Assembly: GCA_963710725.1 (NCBI GenBank)
Contig: CAVQBJ010000008.1
Span: 496,001 to 560,000, forward strand
Reading direction: 5' to 3'
DNA length: 64,000 bases
Source of the DNA: CAVQBJ01 sp963710725
GTDB lineage: Bacteria; Actinomycetota; Thermoleophilia; Solirubrobacterales; Solirubrobacteraceae
Of the stretch, positions 16,269 through 24,247 are shown one piece after another. How positions within the stretch are numbered: the stretch's first letter is position 1; every line of letters begins with the position of its first letter. The translations under genes and the position numbers were made by a program. The notes beneath the pieces are model-generated. The model searched no databases and was not told the DNA's origin. It saw only the letters and a list, made by a program, of their open reading frames with translations.

Positions 16269-16892
16269 CTAGCACGGCTCGTCGGGCAGATCACGCACCT
16301 GACTCATCGTCAGGCTGAGCACGACGCCGTCGCCGACGCCGCTCACCGCGTTGGCCGGGATGACGACCTCCCGCTTGCCGAAAATGTGGCCTTCAGCAAG
16401 CAGGACGTGGGTGAGCTGATGATCGCTGGCGGCCATCATCAGCCCTCTGATGTTGCCGATGGCGCCGTCGCTCGCGTACACGTGATCCCCGCCGCGCACC
16501 TCCGCCTCGCCCACCGGCAGTACCTCTGAGGTGATCGGGTGGGGATCCCCACGCCCAGCCCCAAGGATGCTGCCGGAGATGCCGCCCAAGAGAACGGAGG
16601 GCAGCGCCAGCGGCTTTGCCGTCGTGTCGTCTCCGGTGGGCAGGAAGCGCTCGTCGGCCTCGTCGAGGCCGACGAAGTCCTTCCTGCTGCATCGCAGGTG
16701 AAGATCGTCATCCGTCCACACCGCGAGGTCGATCGGGGCGAGGCGACCCGCTCCTTGGCCATGCCTTGGCTCCACGACGAGATGTGTCAGCGCGCGCGTG
16801 GCGGGATCGATGATCACGCGGCTGAGAATCCCGCAGGTGCCGTCGCTATCCGTAACGTCAACTCCAAATGTGAGCTGCACGCGATCGCTCAT
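16269..16892 (-). CDS. PRC-barrel domain protein
   Basis: 207 residues from ATG 16892, with a strong GGAGGGGG ribosome site. Residues 5-75 form a PRC-barrel-like beta domain (VDVTDSDGTCGILSRVIIDPATRALTHLVVEP). A second one lies at 135-200 (VRGGDHVYASDGAIGNIRGLMM... LTHVLLAEGHIFGKREVVIPANAV). The central part is acidic and Gly-rich. PRC barrels are small adaptor or RNA-processing-associated folds; proteins with two of them are common stress-type proteins in actinobacteria. No enzymatic motif is present. Confidence 0.85.
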   Translation of the reverse strand: MSDRVQLTFGVDVTDSDGTCGILSRVIIDPATRALTHLVVEPRHGQGAGRLAPIDLAVWTDDDLHLRCSRKDFVGLDEADERFLPTGDDTTAKPLALPSVLLGGISGSILGAGRGDPHPITSEVLPVGEAEVRGGDHVYASDGAIGNIRGLMMAASDHQLTHVLLAEGHIFGKREVVIPANAVSGVGDGVVLSLTMSQVRDLPDEPC

Positions 16893-17094
16893 CGGGCCCC
16901 CTCCGCTCGTTGGTTGCCGTGCCCGTCGACAGTCGCACCGGGCTGATTCGAGCCCCACGGCGCCCACACCGTCGCCGGGTGATTCCACGCGGCGCGCGGC
17001 TATCGTATCCACGGGCCGCGACTGGCGCTGAGGTGGAGCACCACCGGGAAGCGGTCCTGCCGGCGGTCGATCGAGGGGGCGGTACGCTCGGGTC

Positions 17095-17694
17095 GTGACA
17101 TATGGAGATCCGCCCGCGCCGGCGATCGACGATGGCCTGCTGCGGGGCCGCTCGATGCTTCTCGGCTTTACCGGGCTGATCCCGCTGGCCTTGATGGTCC
17201 CGATCCTGCTGCTGCACCTCTACGCGATCGGTATCGCCGAGGGCCTCCTGGCCGGGACGGCCGTGATCGCCTACCACGCCGCGCGCAAGCAGGGCGTCAC
17301 CAGCATCGATGCTCTTGTCCTCGGCTTCTCAGCGATCAGCGCCACGCTGTACTTCGGGTTCGACAACAAGACCCTCATCGAGCACCTCGACGTCGCGATC
17401 TACACGCTGCTGGCCACGCTCGTGGTCCTCTCCCTCGTCCGACACCGACCGTGGACGGCGCAGTTCGCCAAGCGGATGGTCCCGGCCGAACTGTGGGACC
17501 AGCCGGCGTTTCACACCATCAACATGCGGATCACGATGCTGTGGGCGGCGGCGTTCGTCGTCTCTGACCTCGTCGCGCTGGGGGCATCCGGGCCGCTGCG
17601 AATCTTCGCCCCGATCGCGGTGCTGTTCGTGACGGCCCTCGTCGTTCCGCGACTGGCCCGCCGGTACCGAGCGCACCTGCTCGGCCGCGGCTGA
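17095..17694 (+). CDS. integral membrane protein, unknown
   Basis: 199 residues from GTG 17095. Five or six hydrophobic segments are visible: about 21-41, 45-58, 69-85, 95-110, 147-163 and 165-186. Between them are short basic loops (RHRPWTAQFAKRMVPAELWD). It resembles intracellular septation/YqhA-like or DUF-type small membrane proteins but no family signature is certain. It is convergent with the kinase-like gene at 17699, only 4 bp away. Confidence 0.75.
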   Translation: MTYGDPPAPAIDDGLLRGRSMLLGFTGLIPLALMVPILLLHLYAIGIAEGLLAGTAVIAYHAARKQGVTSIDALVLGFSAISATLYFGFDNKTLIEHLDVAIYTLLATLVVLSLVRHRPWTAQFAKRMVPAELWDQPAFHTINMRITMLWAAAFVVSDLVALGASGPLRIFAPIAVLFVTALVVPRLARRYRAHLLGRG

Positions 17695-17698
17695 CACA

Positions 17699-18601
17699 TC
17701 ACGCGGCGATCTCCAGCAGCGCTTCCGTGCGAGCCGTTGCGCCGTGCCGGATCGCCTCGGTCGTGGCGAGTAGCGCCGCAAGCGCCGAGCACCACTGCCA
17801 GAGCCGCTCGTCATCCCACCCCGCGGCCGCCGACAGCGCTCGAGCTCGGGCTCTCCAGTCGTTTGCTTCACTCGTGCGCCAGAACACCCAATCGACGCCG
17901 TCGAACGCCCCGTCGCCCCGGCAGGGAAGCGGATCGATCGCCACCAAGCCGCGTACCGGGCCCGCCGACAGGACGTTGCCCGGGTGCAGGTCACCGTGCA
18001 GCAGTACGTCGCCCCCGCCCAGCGCCAGCTCGCGGGCCACCGCGCAACCCTGCCGCAGCACCGCCAGTGGCACGGCGCTGCGGGCCGCGGCGCTCGCCCC
18101 GTGACGGCGCGTCCACAGCTCACCGATGAACTGCATCCGCTCGGCGAGCGGCGCGACGCGACCGGCGGCACCGACGTCGGGGGCATGCAATGCGGTGAGG
18201 AGATCGCCGACCTCGCGCAGGTCAACGTCCAGACACAGTTCGGCCAGGGGCGTCTCCTCAGGAATGGCCTCGAGCAGCAGCGCGCCCCGGGCCGGATCGC
18301 TCTCCCAGAGCATCGGGACCCGTCCGGATGCTTGCCACGCCCCCAGTGCCCCCGCCTCGGCGGCGACGATCGCCGGGTCCGGACACACCTTCAGGATCGC
18401 CGCCTCACCGTCCGCCCGTCGGCAACGCAACACGAGCGAAGTGTTGCCTCGCCCCACGGGCTGCTGCACGACCAGCCCCCAGCCATCGGCCAGCCGCTCG
18501 ACCGTGCGCGGAACTGACTGCCACCACTCGGCCACCCCTGAGCCGAAGCGATCGACGAGGCGCAGCCGGGTGAGTTCAAGGGCCGGCGAGGCGGAGTCCA
18601 T
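17699..18601 (-). CDS. aminoglycoside/hydroxyurea phosphotransferase family protein (streptomycin 6-kinase-like)
   Basis: 300 residues. N-lobe with GRGNTSLVLRC and K71 (AILKVCP); C-lobe with catalytic loop HGDLHPGNVL (202-211) and metal-binding DP (AIDPLP, 223-224). This is the APH(6)/streptomycin-kinase branch of the APH fold, which phosphorylates hydroxyl groups of small molecules using ATP. Chromosomal members in soil bacteria often have unknown natural substrates, so resistance is possible but not shown. It starts at ATG 18601 and is divergent from the zinc-ribbon protein. Confidence 0.88.
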   Translation of the reverse strand: MDSASPALELTRLRLVDRFGSGVAEWWQSVPRTVERLADGWGLVVQQPVGRGNTSLVLRCRRADGEAAILKVCPDPAIVAAEAGALGAWQASGRVPMLWESDPARGALLLEAIPEETPLAELCLDVDLREVGDLLTALHAPDVGAAGRVAPLAERMQFIGELWTRRHGASAAARSAVPLAVLRQGCAVARELALGGGDVLLHGDLHPGNVLSAGPVRGLVAIDPLPCRGDGAFDGVDWVFWRTSEANDWRARARALSAAAGWDDERLWQWCSALAALLATTEAIRHGATARTEALLEIAA

Positions 18602-18699
18602 TCGTGCACGATCTCACGCCCACGCCCGACATCGGCGTTGTCGAGTCGGGCCGGCTGGGTGAGGGGCCGGCGCGCCGAGCCCCTACCATCACGTCCGAG

Positions 18700-19074
18700 A
18701 TGCGCCGCGATCCCGGACGTTGCCCTTCGTGCGGTGAGCGGGTGTCCCCGTTCGCTGCCGGCTGCGCGCTCTGCGGCGCGACGCTCGATCCTCGAAGGCA
18801 TACGCGCCCCGCGCGCGTGCCTTCCACAGCTCGCCTGGGCGATGCGTTCCCGCTGAGCGGACAGGATGCGATCACCGTCGCGCTGATGCTGCTGCTGACG
18901 CTGTTCGCCCCGCTCATCGGCCTGTTCATCTGCGGCTGGCAGGCCTACGCGCAGGATCGCGACGGACGAACGCGGATGCGGAACACGGCGATCGGGCTCG
19001 CGCTCGTGTGCCTGCTGTTCTTCGCGGTGCCGGTGGCTCAGCTCAACCTGCTGGCCAGACTCGGCCTGCCGTAG
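18700..19074 (+). CDS. zinc-ribbon membrane protein
   Basis: 124 residues from ATG 18700; a GTG at 18604 would add 32 residues that look non-coding. The N-terminus has a four-cysteine zinc ribbon (CPSCGERV... CALCGA). After a linker come two membrane helices at about 60-82 and 94-118. Zinc-ribbon-plus-TM proteins are widespread and mostly uncharacterised. Divergent from the phosphotransferase gene. Confidence 0.75.
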   Translation: MRRDPGRCPSCGERVSPFAAGCALCGATLDPRRHTRPARVPSTARLGDAFPLSGQDAITVALMLLLTLFAPLIGLFICGWQAYAQDRDGRTRMRNTAIGLALVCLLFFAVPVAQLNLLARLGLP

Positions 19075-19123
19075 CGCTACGCAGCGCCCAGCGCCACGTT
19101 GGCGTCAGCGGGCGGTCCACCAC

Positions 19124-19570
19124 CTACGACGTGGTCAGCCTGAACACCGGATGATCCGGCGCGATCCGGCGCAGCTCGTCATCCGGGGACTCCGGCCCCA
19201 CCCCGTCGAAGAAGACGCCGACCTCGAACTTCCACCGCTTCAGATAGGCGCGCAGCAGCTGCGGCTTGTCGTCGTCGTCGAGTTCGACCGCCGCGAACGG
19301 CTCCGTTCGCCGGCCGACGCGCAGCCTCCCCTCACCACTCGCGCGCAGGTTCTTGACCCACTGTGTGTGGCCCCGCGGCGCAACCAGGTACTCGGCGCCG
19401 TCGAAGCGCAGCAGATTCACCGGCGTCTTCCTCCACTCGCCTGACTTGCGTCCCTGCACCTCGAGGACGCGCGAGCCGTACACGCTCACCCCCGCGCGCG
19501 TCAGCGCGGCGACAAGCCGGTTGAACACGTTCGTGGTGAACCACCCCGGCCGCTGGTAGTGCTCGGGCAC
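19124..19570 (-). CDS. F420-dependent nitroreductase family protein (DDN-like)
   Basis: 148 residues from GTG 19570; ATG 19609 would overlap the end of the upstream gene's region. It shows the split-barrel pattern of the deazaflavin-dependent nitroreductase family: VLEVQGRKSGEWRKTPVNLLRFDGAEYLVAPRGHTQWVKNLRA, then VELDDDDKPQLLRAYLKRW. Members use F420H2, or in some cases other cofactors, to reduce quinones or nitro compounds. The GRKSGxxRxTPV and GxxxWVKNLRA patterns are clear. F420 dependence is inferred from the family. Confidence 0.88.
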   Translation of the reverse strand: MPEHYQRPGWFTTNVFNRLVAALTRAGVSVYGSRVLEVQGRKSGEWRKTPVNLLRFDGAEYLVAPRGHTQWVKNLRASGEGRLRVGRRTEPFAAVELDDDDKPQLLRAYLKRWKFEVGVFFDGVGPESPDDELRRIAPDHPVFRLTTS

Positions 19571-19610
19571 GCCCGCATTCTTCCACGCCGTGGACCATCC
19601 GCGCAGCACA

Positions 19611-20114
19611 TCACTCGGGCACCAGGTGCACGACCTCGAGGCCGAATCGCTCGGCCATACGGCGCGCCACGAGCGACCGGTGGCAGGCCTCCGGGCTCGC
19701 CTCGACGCACATCAGGGCGCCGATGCCGTCGGCCGGCAGCTCGCGGATCACCGGCTCGAGCGGCAGCTGGTCGAGGATCTCTTCGGTGTACCGCCGGACG
19801 TACTGGGCCGCAAGCTGCTGCCGGGACCGCTTGCCCACTCCCTGACGAGCGTCCTCGCCGTACTGCAGGTGGCGCAGCTCGGTGGTGGGGGCCAGCTCGC
19901 GGTGATACGCGTAGCTGATCCCAGCGTCGCTCACCAGTGCCTGCAGCCGACGCGCGTTCGCCCACGCGTATTCGGCCCCCCGCACGCCGCGCCGCTGCCT
20001 GATGTCGATCAGCTGCATCACGCCCGCCGCCTCCAGCGCCCGGACGAAGCGGGCGGCATCGAACTCGTACACCCCGATGGTGGCGATGCGCGGCATCGCA
20101 TCGAATGCTGCCAC
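19611..20114 (-). CDS. DUF488 family protein
   Basis: 167 residues (161 if it begins at ATG 20096, MPRIATIGV). DUF488 features: IATIGVYEFDAARFVRAL, LIDIRQRRGVRG near residue 35, YHRELAPT, and the C-terminal LMCVEASPEACHRSLVA motif with a Cys pair and a His. The family is a small Rossmann-like fold of unknown activity, sometimes placed near stress genes. It ends 41 bp before the nitroreductase start on the same strand, so the two may be cotranscribed. Confidence 0.88.
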   Translation of the reverse strand: MAAFDAMPRIATIGVYEFDAARFVRALEAAGVMQLIDIRQRRGVRGAEYAWANARRLQALVSDAGISYAYHRELAPTTELRHLQYGEDARQGVGKRSRQQLAAQYVRRYTEEILDQLPLEPVIRELPADGIGALMCVEASPEACHRSLVARRMAERFGLEVVHLVPE

Positions 20115-20199
20115 GGACGGGTCGCGAGCGGCGATGAGTCCTCAGCGCTCGGTCGGTCTGTGGTAGGAAACCTGTCCGCTACGGCGCAAGGAGCAGGTG

Positions 20200-20613
20200 A
20201 TGGAATCTCAACGGCAGTCCCCGCGGATCTCGGTGATGTTGATCGTTCCCGACGCCGAGGCGGCCGTCGCCTGGTACCGGGAGGCCGTGGGCGCGACCGA
20301 GCTCTGGAACCTCGGAGGCGTGGCCGGCCTGGAGATCGACGGCGCCCCGTTCTTCCTCCACGAGGCCAACCCGAGCAACCCGTCGGAGGACAGTCCCGAC
20401 CGGCTCGGCGTCACGAGTACGCGGATCGAGCTGTTCGTCGACGACCCGGACCGCCTCATCGAGCGGGCCATCGCCGCCGGCGCGAGTCCCGGATCAGCGG
20501 TCGAGGATCATCGGGTGCCGTGGGGAACGCACCGCCAGGGCGGCTTCCGCGATCCGTTCGGCCACAACTGGTCCGTCGGCGACCGCTCACCGCTGAGCCG
20601 CTGGACGCGCTGA
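20200..20613 (+). CDS. VOC (glyoxalase/bleomycin-resistance) family protein
   Basis: 137 residues from ATG 20200, with AAGGAG 6 nt upstream; GTG 20197 is the alternative. It has paired beta-alpha-beta-beta-beta units: ISVMLIVPDAEAAVAWYREAVGATELWNLGG and TRIELFVDDPDRLIERAIAAGA, ending with FRDPFGHNWSVGD. This is typical of single-domain VOC proteins that dimerise to form metal or ligand sites. The DPFGH(N)W motif supports the glyoxalase-like subgroup. The substrate is unknown. Confidence 0.9.
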   Translation: MESQRQSPRISVMLIVPDAEAAVAWYREAVGATELWNLGGVAGLEIDGAPFFLHEANPSNPSEDSPDRLGVTSTRIELFVDDPDRLIERAIAAGASPGSAVEDHRVPWGTHRQGGFRDPFGHNWSVGDRSPLSRWTR

Positions 20614-20627
20614 GCGGCAGCCGAGCT

Positions 20628-21791
20628 CTAGCCCTGGACGGGCGTGGGGGCAGTGGTCGGCGTGGGCGCCTGATAGCCCTGGCAGTCCTGCACGACATAC
20701 CCCGTGAGACACGTCGTCCGCGCCGTCCAGCGTTGCGTGAACGCCATCACCCACGCGCTCAAGGCCTTCGCCTTCGCCTGGTCGATCAGTCGCCGCTCGA
20801 TCGCCGGGCTGACCTGCGCGAGTGACTCCTGGGTGGCCCGATTGACCTTTGTCACTTTGAAGATGTAGTACCCGAACGGGGTCTTGATCGGGCCCTCGAG
20901 CCTGTCGAGCCGGGCCGAGAAGAGCGCCCGGCTGAGGACGCGTTCCTCCTGCCCCCGCACGACGCCGCGCAGGGCGCCGCCTCGATCCTTCGTCGTCACG
21001 TCGACCGATACCTTCCTGGCCTCGGTCGGGAAGGGGGTTCCGCGCATGATGGCGTCGAGCGCGACCCGCGCCTGCGACCGCGTGCGAGTGAGGATGATGC
21101 TCGCGTTGAGGCTCTCGGGCCTGCTGAACATCCGCTTGTTCGCGGCGTAGAAGCCGGCAATCTGTGCGGCGGTGACGGTCGGGCTTCCTTGCGCCTTCTT
21201 GCTCAGGTCGTCGGAGAGCAGTTCGAGCTTCACCCGCAGCAGCAGGTCGGCGAGCGTCTCGCCGGAGGAAGCCAGGAAGGAGTCGTACGCGGCCCGTGTC
21301 GGGAATTGCCGCTTGGCGATCGCCGCGAACGCGTGCGCCACCGTCCGATCGCTGACGGAGACGCCCTCGTCACCCGCCTCGAGGATCACCCACTCGGACG
21401 AGATGAGGAACTGCATCACCTCCTGCAGGTCACTCTGATACTCCACTGCACATTCCGCTCGCAGCTGCGCCGTGGTCGGGCTGCGCTTGCCCTTGAGCAG
21501 CGCCCTCAGCTGCCGCCTGAGCAACGCGATGCAGCCCGCGAACCGCGGCGGCACCGGGACCACCCGCATCGTCGCGCGTCCGCCCGGCGGCTGCCGTTCG
21601 GCGTTCGCCGCGACGAACAGCCAATGATCGAAGGTCGTGCGCGTGATCGGGACGCCGTTCACCCACGCGACGGCGGCGGGCGCCGTGGCGGCGCGTCCGC
21701 CGTGGGCGGCGCCGACGCCGGCGCCAAAGGACAGGCTCCCGACGACCGCGGCCACGCAGAGCGGCGCGATCATCTTGCTGGCGCGCGACAT
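20628..21791 (-). CDS. secreted peptidyl-prolyl isomerase, SurA/PrsA-like
   Basis: 387 residues from ATG 21791. Signal peptide or anchor at 1-33. A SurA_N-like chaperone region spans about 40-230 (AWVNGVPITRTTFDHWL, YDSFLASSGETLADLLLRVKLELL). A parvulin-like rotamase core lies at about 240-340 (LNASIILTRTRSQARVALDAIMRG, GGALRGVVRGQEERVLSRALFSARLDRLEGPIKTPFGYYIFKV). It helps fold exported proteins in the envelope. The usual parvulin histidines are not obvious, so it may be mainly a chaperone. Convergent with the VOC gene at 14 bp. Confidence 0.85.
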   Translation of the reverse strand: MSRASKMIAPLCVAAVVGSLSFGAGVGAAHGGRAATAPAAVAWVNGVPITRTTFDHWLFVAANAERQPPGGRATMRVVPVPPRFAGCIALLRRQLRALLKGKRSPTTAQLRAECAVEYQSDLQEVMQFLISSEWVILEAGDEGVSVSDRTVAHAFAAIAKRQFPTRAAYDSFLASSGETLADLLLRVKLELLSDDLSKKAQGSPTVTAAQIAGFYAANKRMFSRPESLNASIILTRTRSQARVALDAIMRGTPFPTEARKVSVDVTTKDRGGALRGVVRGQEERVLSRALFSARLDRLEGPIKTPFGYYIFKVTKVNRATQESLAQVSPAIERRLIDQAKAKALSAWVMAFTQRWTARTTCLTGYVVQDCQGYQAPTPTTAPTPVQG

Positions 21792-21852
21792 GACGGGCCA
21801 TGCTAGCCGGGTCGGCGAAACTCGGCCCGATGCCGCGCCACGCCGACCCGCG

Positions 21853-24123
21853 CTACGCCACGGCCCCGCCGACGCCGGCGGCCACCGCCGGAGGCGCCGA
21901 CGCATCCGAGGCCACGCACACACGGTCGCGACCGCCGCGTTTGGCCTCGTACAGCGCGGCGTCGGCGCGCGCGAACGTGTCACGGTAATCGAGCGGCTGG
22001 CCCGGATCCGCGACCGCGACCCCGACCGAGATCGTCACGGCCCGCCCGGCGCACGGCTCCGAGCGGACCGCCTGGCACAGTCGCTCGGCCACGCCGACCG
22101 CCGCGGGCGTGTCGCCCCCGGGGAGCAGCACGAGGAACTCCTCGCCCCCGACACGGTAGGCCGACTCGAACGTTCGCAGGGTCGCGCGCAGGCGTGCTGC
22201 CGCCTCGCGCAGGACCGCGTCCCCTCGCGCATGGCCGACCGCGTCGTTGATCTGCTTGAAGTGGTCGAGGTCGATGAGCAGGACGGCGACGGCGTGGGAC
22301 ATCCCGATCGCCTGCGCGTCGAGCTCGAGCAGGCGGGCGCGTAGGGCGGCGCGGTTGAGCAGGCCGGTCAGCTCGTCGACCACCCCGGCGCCCCGGGCGC
22401 CCACGGCGGAGCGCCCGATCACGGCACCGACGCAGGCCGCCTCGACGAGCAGCGCCAGCGGGAAGAGGAGGATCGCGGGGTTGTGCCGCACCTGCGCACC
22501 GCCGAGGATCAGGGCCACCGCCGTCATCAGGCCGGCGGTGCACGCGGCGCCCACTGCGGCCACGCGAGCCGGGAGCATGGCGCTCGGCCCCGGCACCATG
22601 AGCACGAACAGCGACAGCGCGAACAGCGGCGCGCCACGCGCGGACAGGAACCCGATGGCGATCGCGGTCTGGAACAGCAGCCATCCGGCGGCGAGCGAGA
22701 TCACGGGGCGCGGAAGGCGGTTCGAGTACACCTCGGCGAGCGCCACCGGAATCGCCACGATGCCCGGAGCGATGAGCGTGTGCCAGCCGAACCACGGAAT
22801 TGCGGCCGCGATGGCCACGAACCCGATGACACTGAGGACGCGGAACAGCGGAGTCAGCCGCCGGTTGACCTCGAGCACGTGCTCGTGCTCGAGCTTTTCG
22901 GTCACCGGGGTGAGGTCACGCGACGAGGGCGCGGCGCCGTGCGTCCAGCCGCTCGTCGCCGACCGGAGGCGCGCCCGGCCGTGCCCTCGCGCGCGTGCGG
23001 CCACGCGGTGCGCCCGCCCAGGCGACGGCTGCCCCGCACCGGTCCCCGCGTCGACCGACGCCCGCCGACGCTGCGGCGCGGCGCCCGCGCATTCGACGTC
23101 GCGCCCCGTGCTGACCCGGTCGCGGCCGCCCCGCTTGGCGGCGTAAAGGGCCGCGTCGGCACGTTCGAACGCGACATCGAAGTCGAACGGCTGGCCGGCG
23201 TCTGACGACGCCACGCCGAAGGACATCGTCGCGCCCACGCCGTCGAGCGGTCGCGCGCGCACCGCCTCGTGCATGCGCGCGGCGACGTCATACGCCGCGT
23301 CGCTGTCGTGGCCGGGCAGCAGGATCACGAACTCCTCGCCCCCGAGGCGATAGACCGGATCGAACGCGCTCACGCATTCGCTCAGGCGCCGCGCGATGCC
23401 TCTCAGCACGTTGTCGCCGGCGACGTGCCCGTGACGGTCGTTGATCGCCTTGAAGTGGTCGATATCCCCGACGATCACGCCGACCGGCGCACCGCTCGCC
23501 GCGACCTGGTGGCGCAGCTCGGCCAGGCGCGGACGCAGCGCCGCGCGGTTGAGCGCCCCGGTGAGATCGTCGACCGACGCCGTGCGGCGTGCGGCGTCGT
23601 CGACGTCGCGGACGACGAGCAGGGTCACCGTGAGCGACACGAGCACGAGCGGCACGCACCAGGCCACCGGCGGCGCCGCGTGCAGCTCGACCACGTCGGC
23701 GCCGAAGATCACGCCGAGCATCAACGCCGCAGTGAGCGCGCAGCCGGCGACCACGACGCGCCTCGGGACCGCGACGGCGAATGGCACGAGCGGCATCATG
23801 AGGATCACCAGGCCGTAGCCCCGAGGCCCGCGGGCCAGGACCGCCGACGCGGCGAGCATCACCTCGGCGAACACGAAGGCCAGCGCGTACGCGTATTCGG
23901 GCCGGGGGCGTCGCGGCGTGTTCCGCGCCCACGTGAGGACGTAGAGCACCGCCGCCGCCCCCCCGGCCAGCGGCGGGCGCCACCCATACACGCCGATCCC
24001 CGCCAATCCGGCGATCGCGAACAGTGCGAACACCACCGGCGTGACGACGCGCAGACGGCGGGCGGCGTCGGTCATGCGGCGACGTTCCGCATCGTCGCGG
24101 CACAGGAACGCGTCGATGTCCAC
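21853..24123 (-). CDS. tandem membrane diguanylate cyclase, TM-GGDEF-TM-GGDEF
   Basis: 756 residues from GTG 24123 (ATG 24075 is an alternative). First unit: TM helices about 27-172, GGDEF domain 183-340 with intact GGEEF at 261-265. Second unit: TM helices about 430-580, GGDEF domain with intact GGEEF at 659-663. The linker of about 65 residues between units is Arg/Ala-rich with no clear fold. An internal GTG at 22905 could start a separate 350-residue protein, but no ribosome site is seen there and there is no stop between the units. Both domains look able to make c-di-GMP from GTP. Probably a tandem duplication followed by fusion. Confidence 0.85.
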   Translation of the reverse strand: MDIDAFLCRDDAERRRMTDAARRLRVVTPVVFALFAIAGLAGIGVYGWRPPLAGGAAAVLYVLTWARNTPRRPRPEYAYALAFVFAEVMLAASAVLARGPRGYGLVILMMPLVPFAVAVPRRVVVAGCALTAALMLGVIFGADVVELHAAPPVAWCVPLVLVSLTVTLLVVRDVDDAARRTASVDDLTGALNRAALRPRLAELRHQVAASGAPVGVIVGDIDHFKAINDRHGHVAGDNVLRGIARRLSECVSAFDPVYRLGGEEFVILLPGHDSDAAYDVAARMHEAVRARPLDGVGATMSFGVASSDAGQPFDFDVAFERADAALYAAKRGGRDRVSTGRDVECAGAAPQRRRASVDAGTGAGQPSPGRAHRVAARARGHGRARLRSATSGWTHGAAPSSRDLTPVTEKLEHEHVLEVNRRLTPLFRVLSVIGFVAIAAAIPWFGWHTLIAPGIVAIPVALAEVYSNRLPRPVISLAAGWLLFQTAIAIGFLSARGAPLFALSLFVLMVPGPSAMLPARVAAVGAACTAGLMTAVALILGGAQVRHNPAILLFPLALLVEAACVGAVIGRSAVGARGAGVVDELTGLLNRAALRARLLELDAQAIGMSHAVAVLLIDLDHFKQINDAVGHARGDAVLREAAARLRATLRTFESAYRVGGEEFLVLLPGGDTPAAVGVAERLCQAVRSEPCAGRAVTISVGVAVADPGQPLDYRDTFARADAALYEAKRGGRDRVCVASDASAPPAVAAGVGGAVA

Positions 24124-24129
24124 GGGGCG

Positions 24130-24176
24130 GACATCGGCCGGAGACGGCCGACGCGCGATGCGTCGGGCCCGATGTC
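24130..24176 (-). ncRNA. structured leader: three-way junction just before the tandem GGDEF start
   Basis: Nested perfect inverted repeats: outer stem GACATCGG (24130-24137 as CCGATGTC on the minus strand) with 24169-24176, 8 bp; inner stem CCGACGC/GCGTCGG (24148-24154 with 24160-24166), 7 bp, 5-nt loop; and a small stem CCG/CGG (24138-24140 with 24145-24147) with a 4-nt loop. Only about 2 nt are unpaired at the junction. It ends 6 nt before the GTG start at 24123 and lies downstream of the terminator of the previous gene, so it should be in the 5' UTR. No known RNA class is recognised. Confidence 0.5.
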
Positions 24177-24203
24177 GGACGTTGTTCCGGCTCGGTCTTG
24201 GGG

Positions 24204-24226
24204 AAAAAGGGGCCCGCGCGCGGGCC
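24204..24226 (-). terminator. intrinsic terminator of the HD-GYP gene
   Basis: On the minus strand GGCCCG-CGCG-CGGGCC (24211-24226) is followed by CC and five T (24204-24208). It lies 22 bp beyond the HD-GYP stop (24248). It separates this gene from the tandem GGDEF gene, which must then have its own promoter in the remaining 80 bp. Confidence 0.75.
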
Positions 24227-24247
24227 GGTTCGCCCGTATCGGCGCCG

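Noticed and set aside
17699..18601. Acquired antibiotic-resistance cassette
   Set aside because: The kinase-like gene has the same base composition as its neighbours and no mobile elements flank it.
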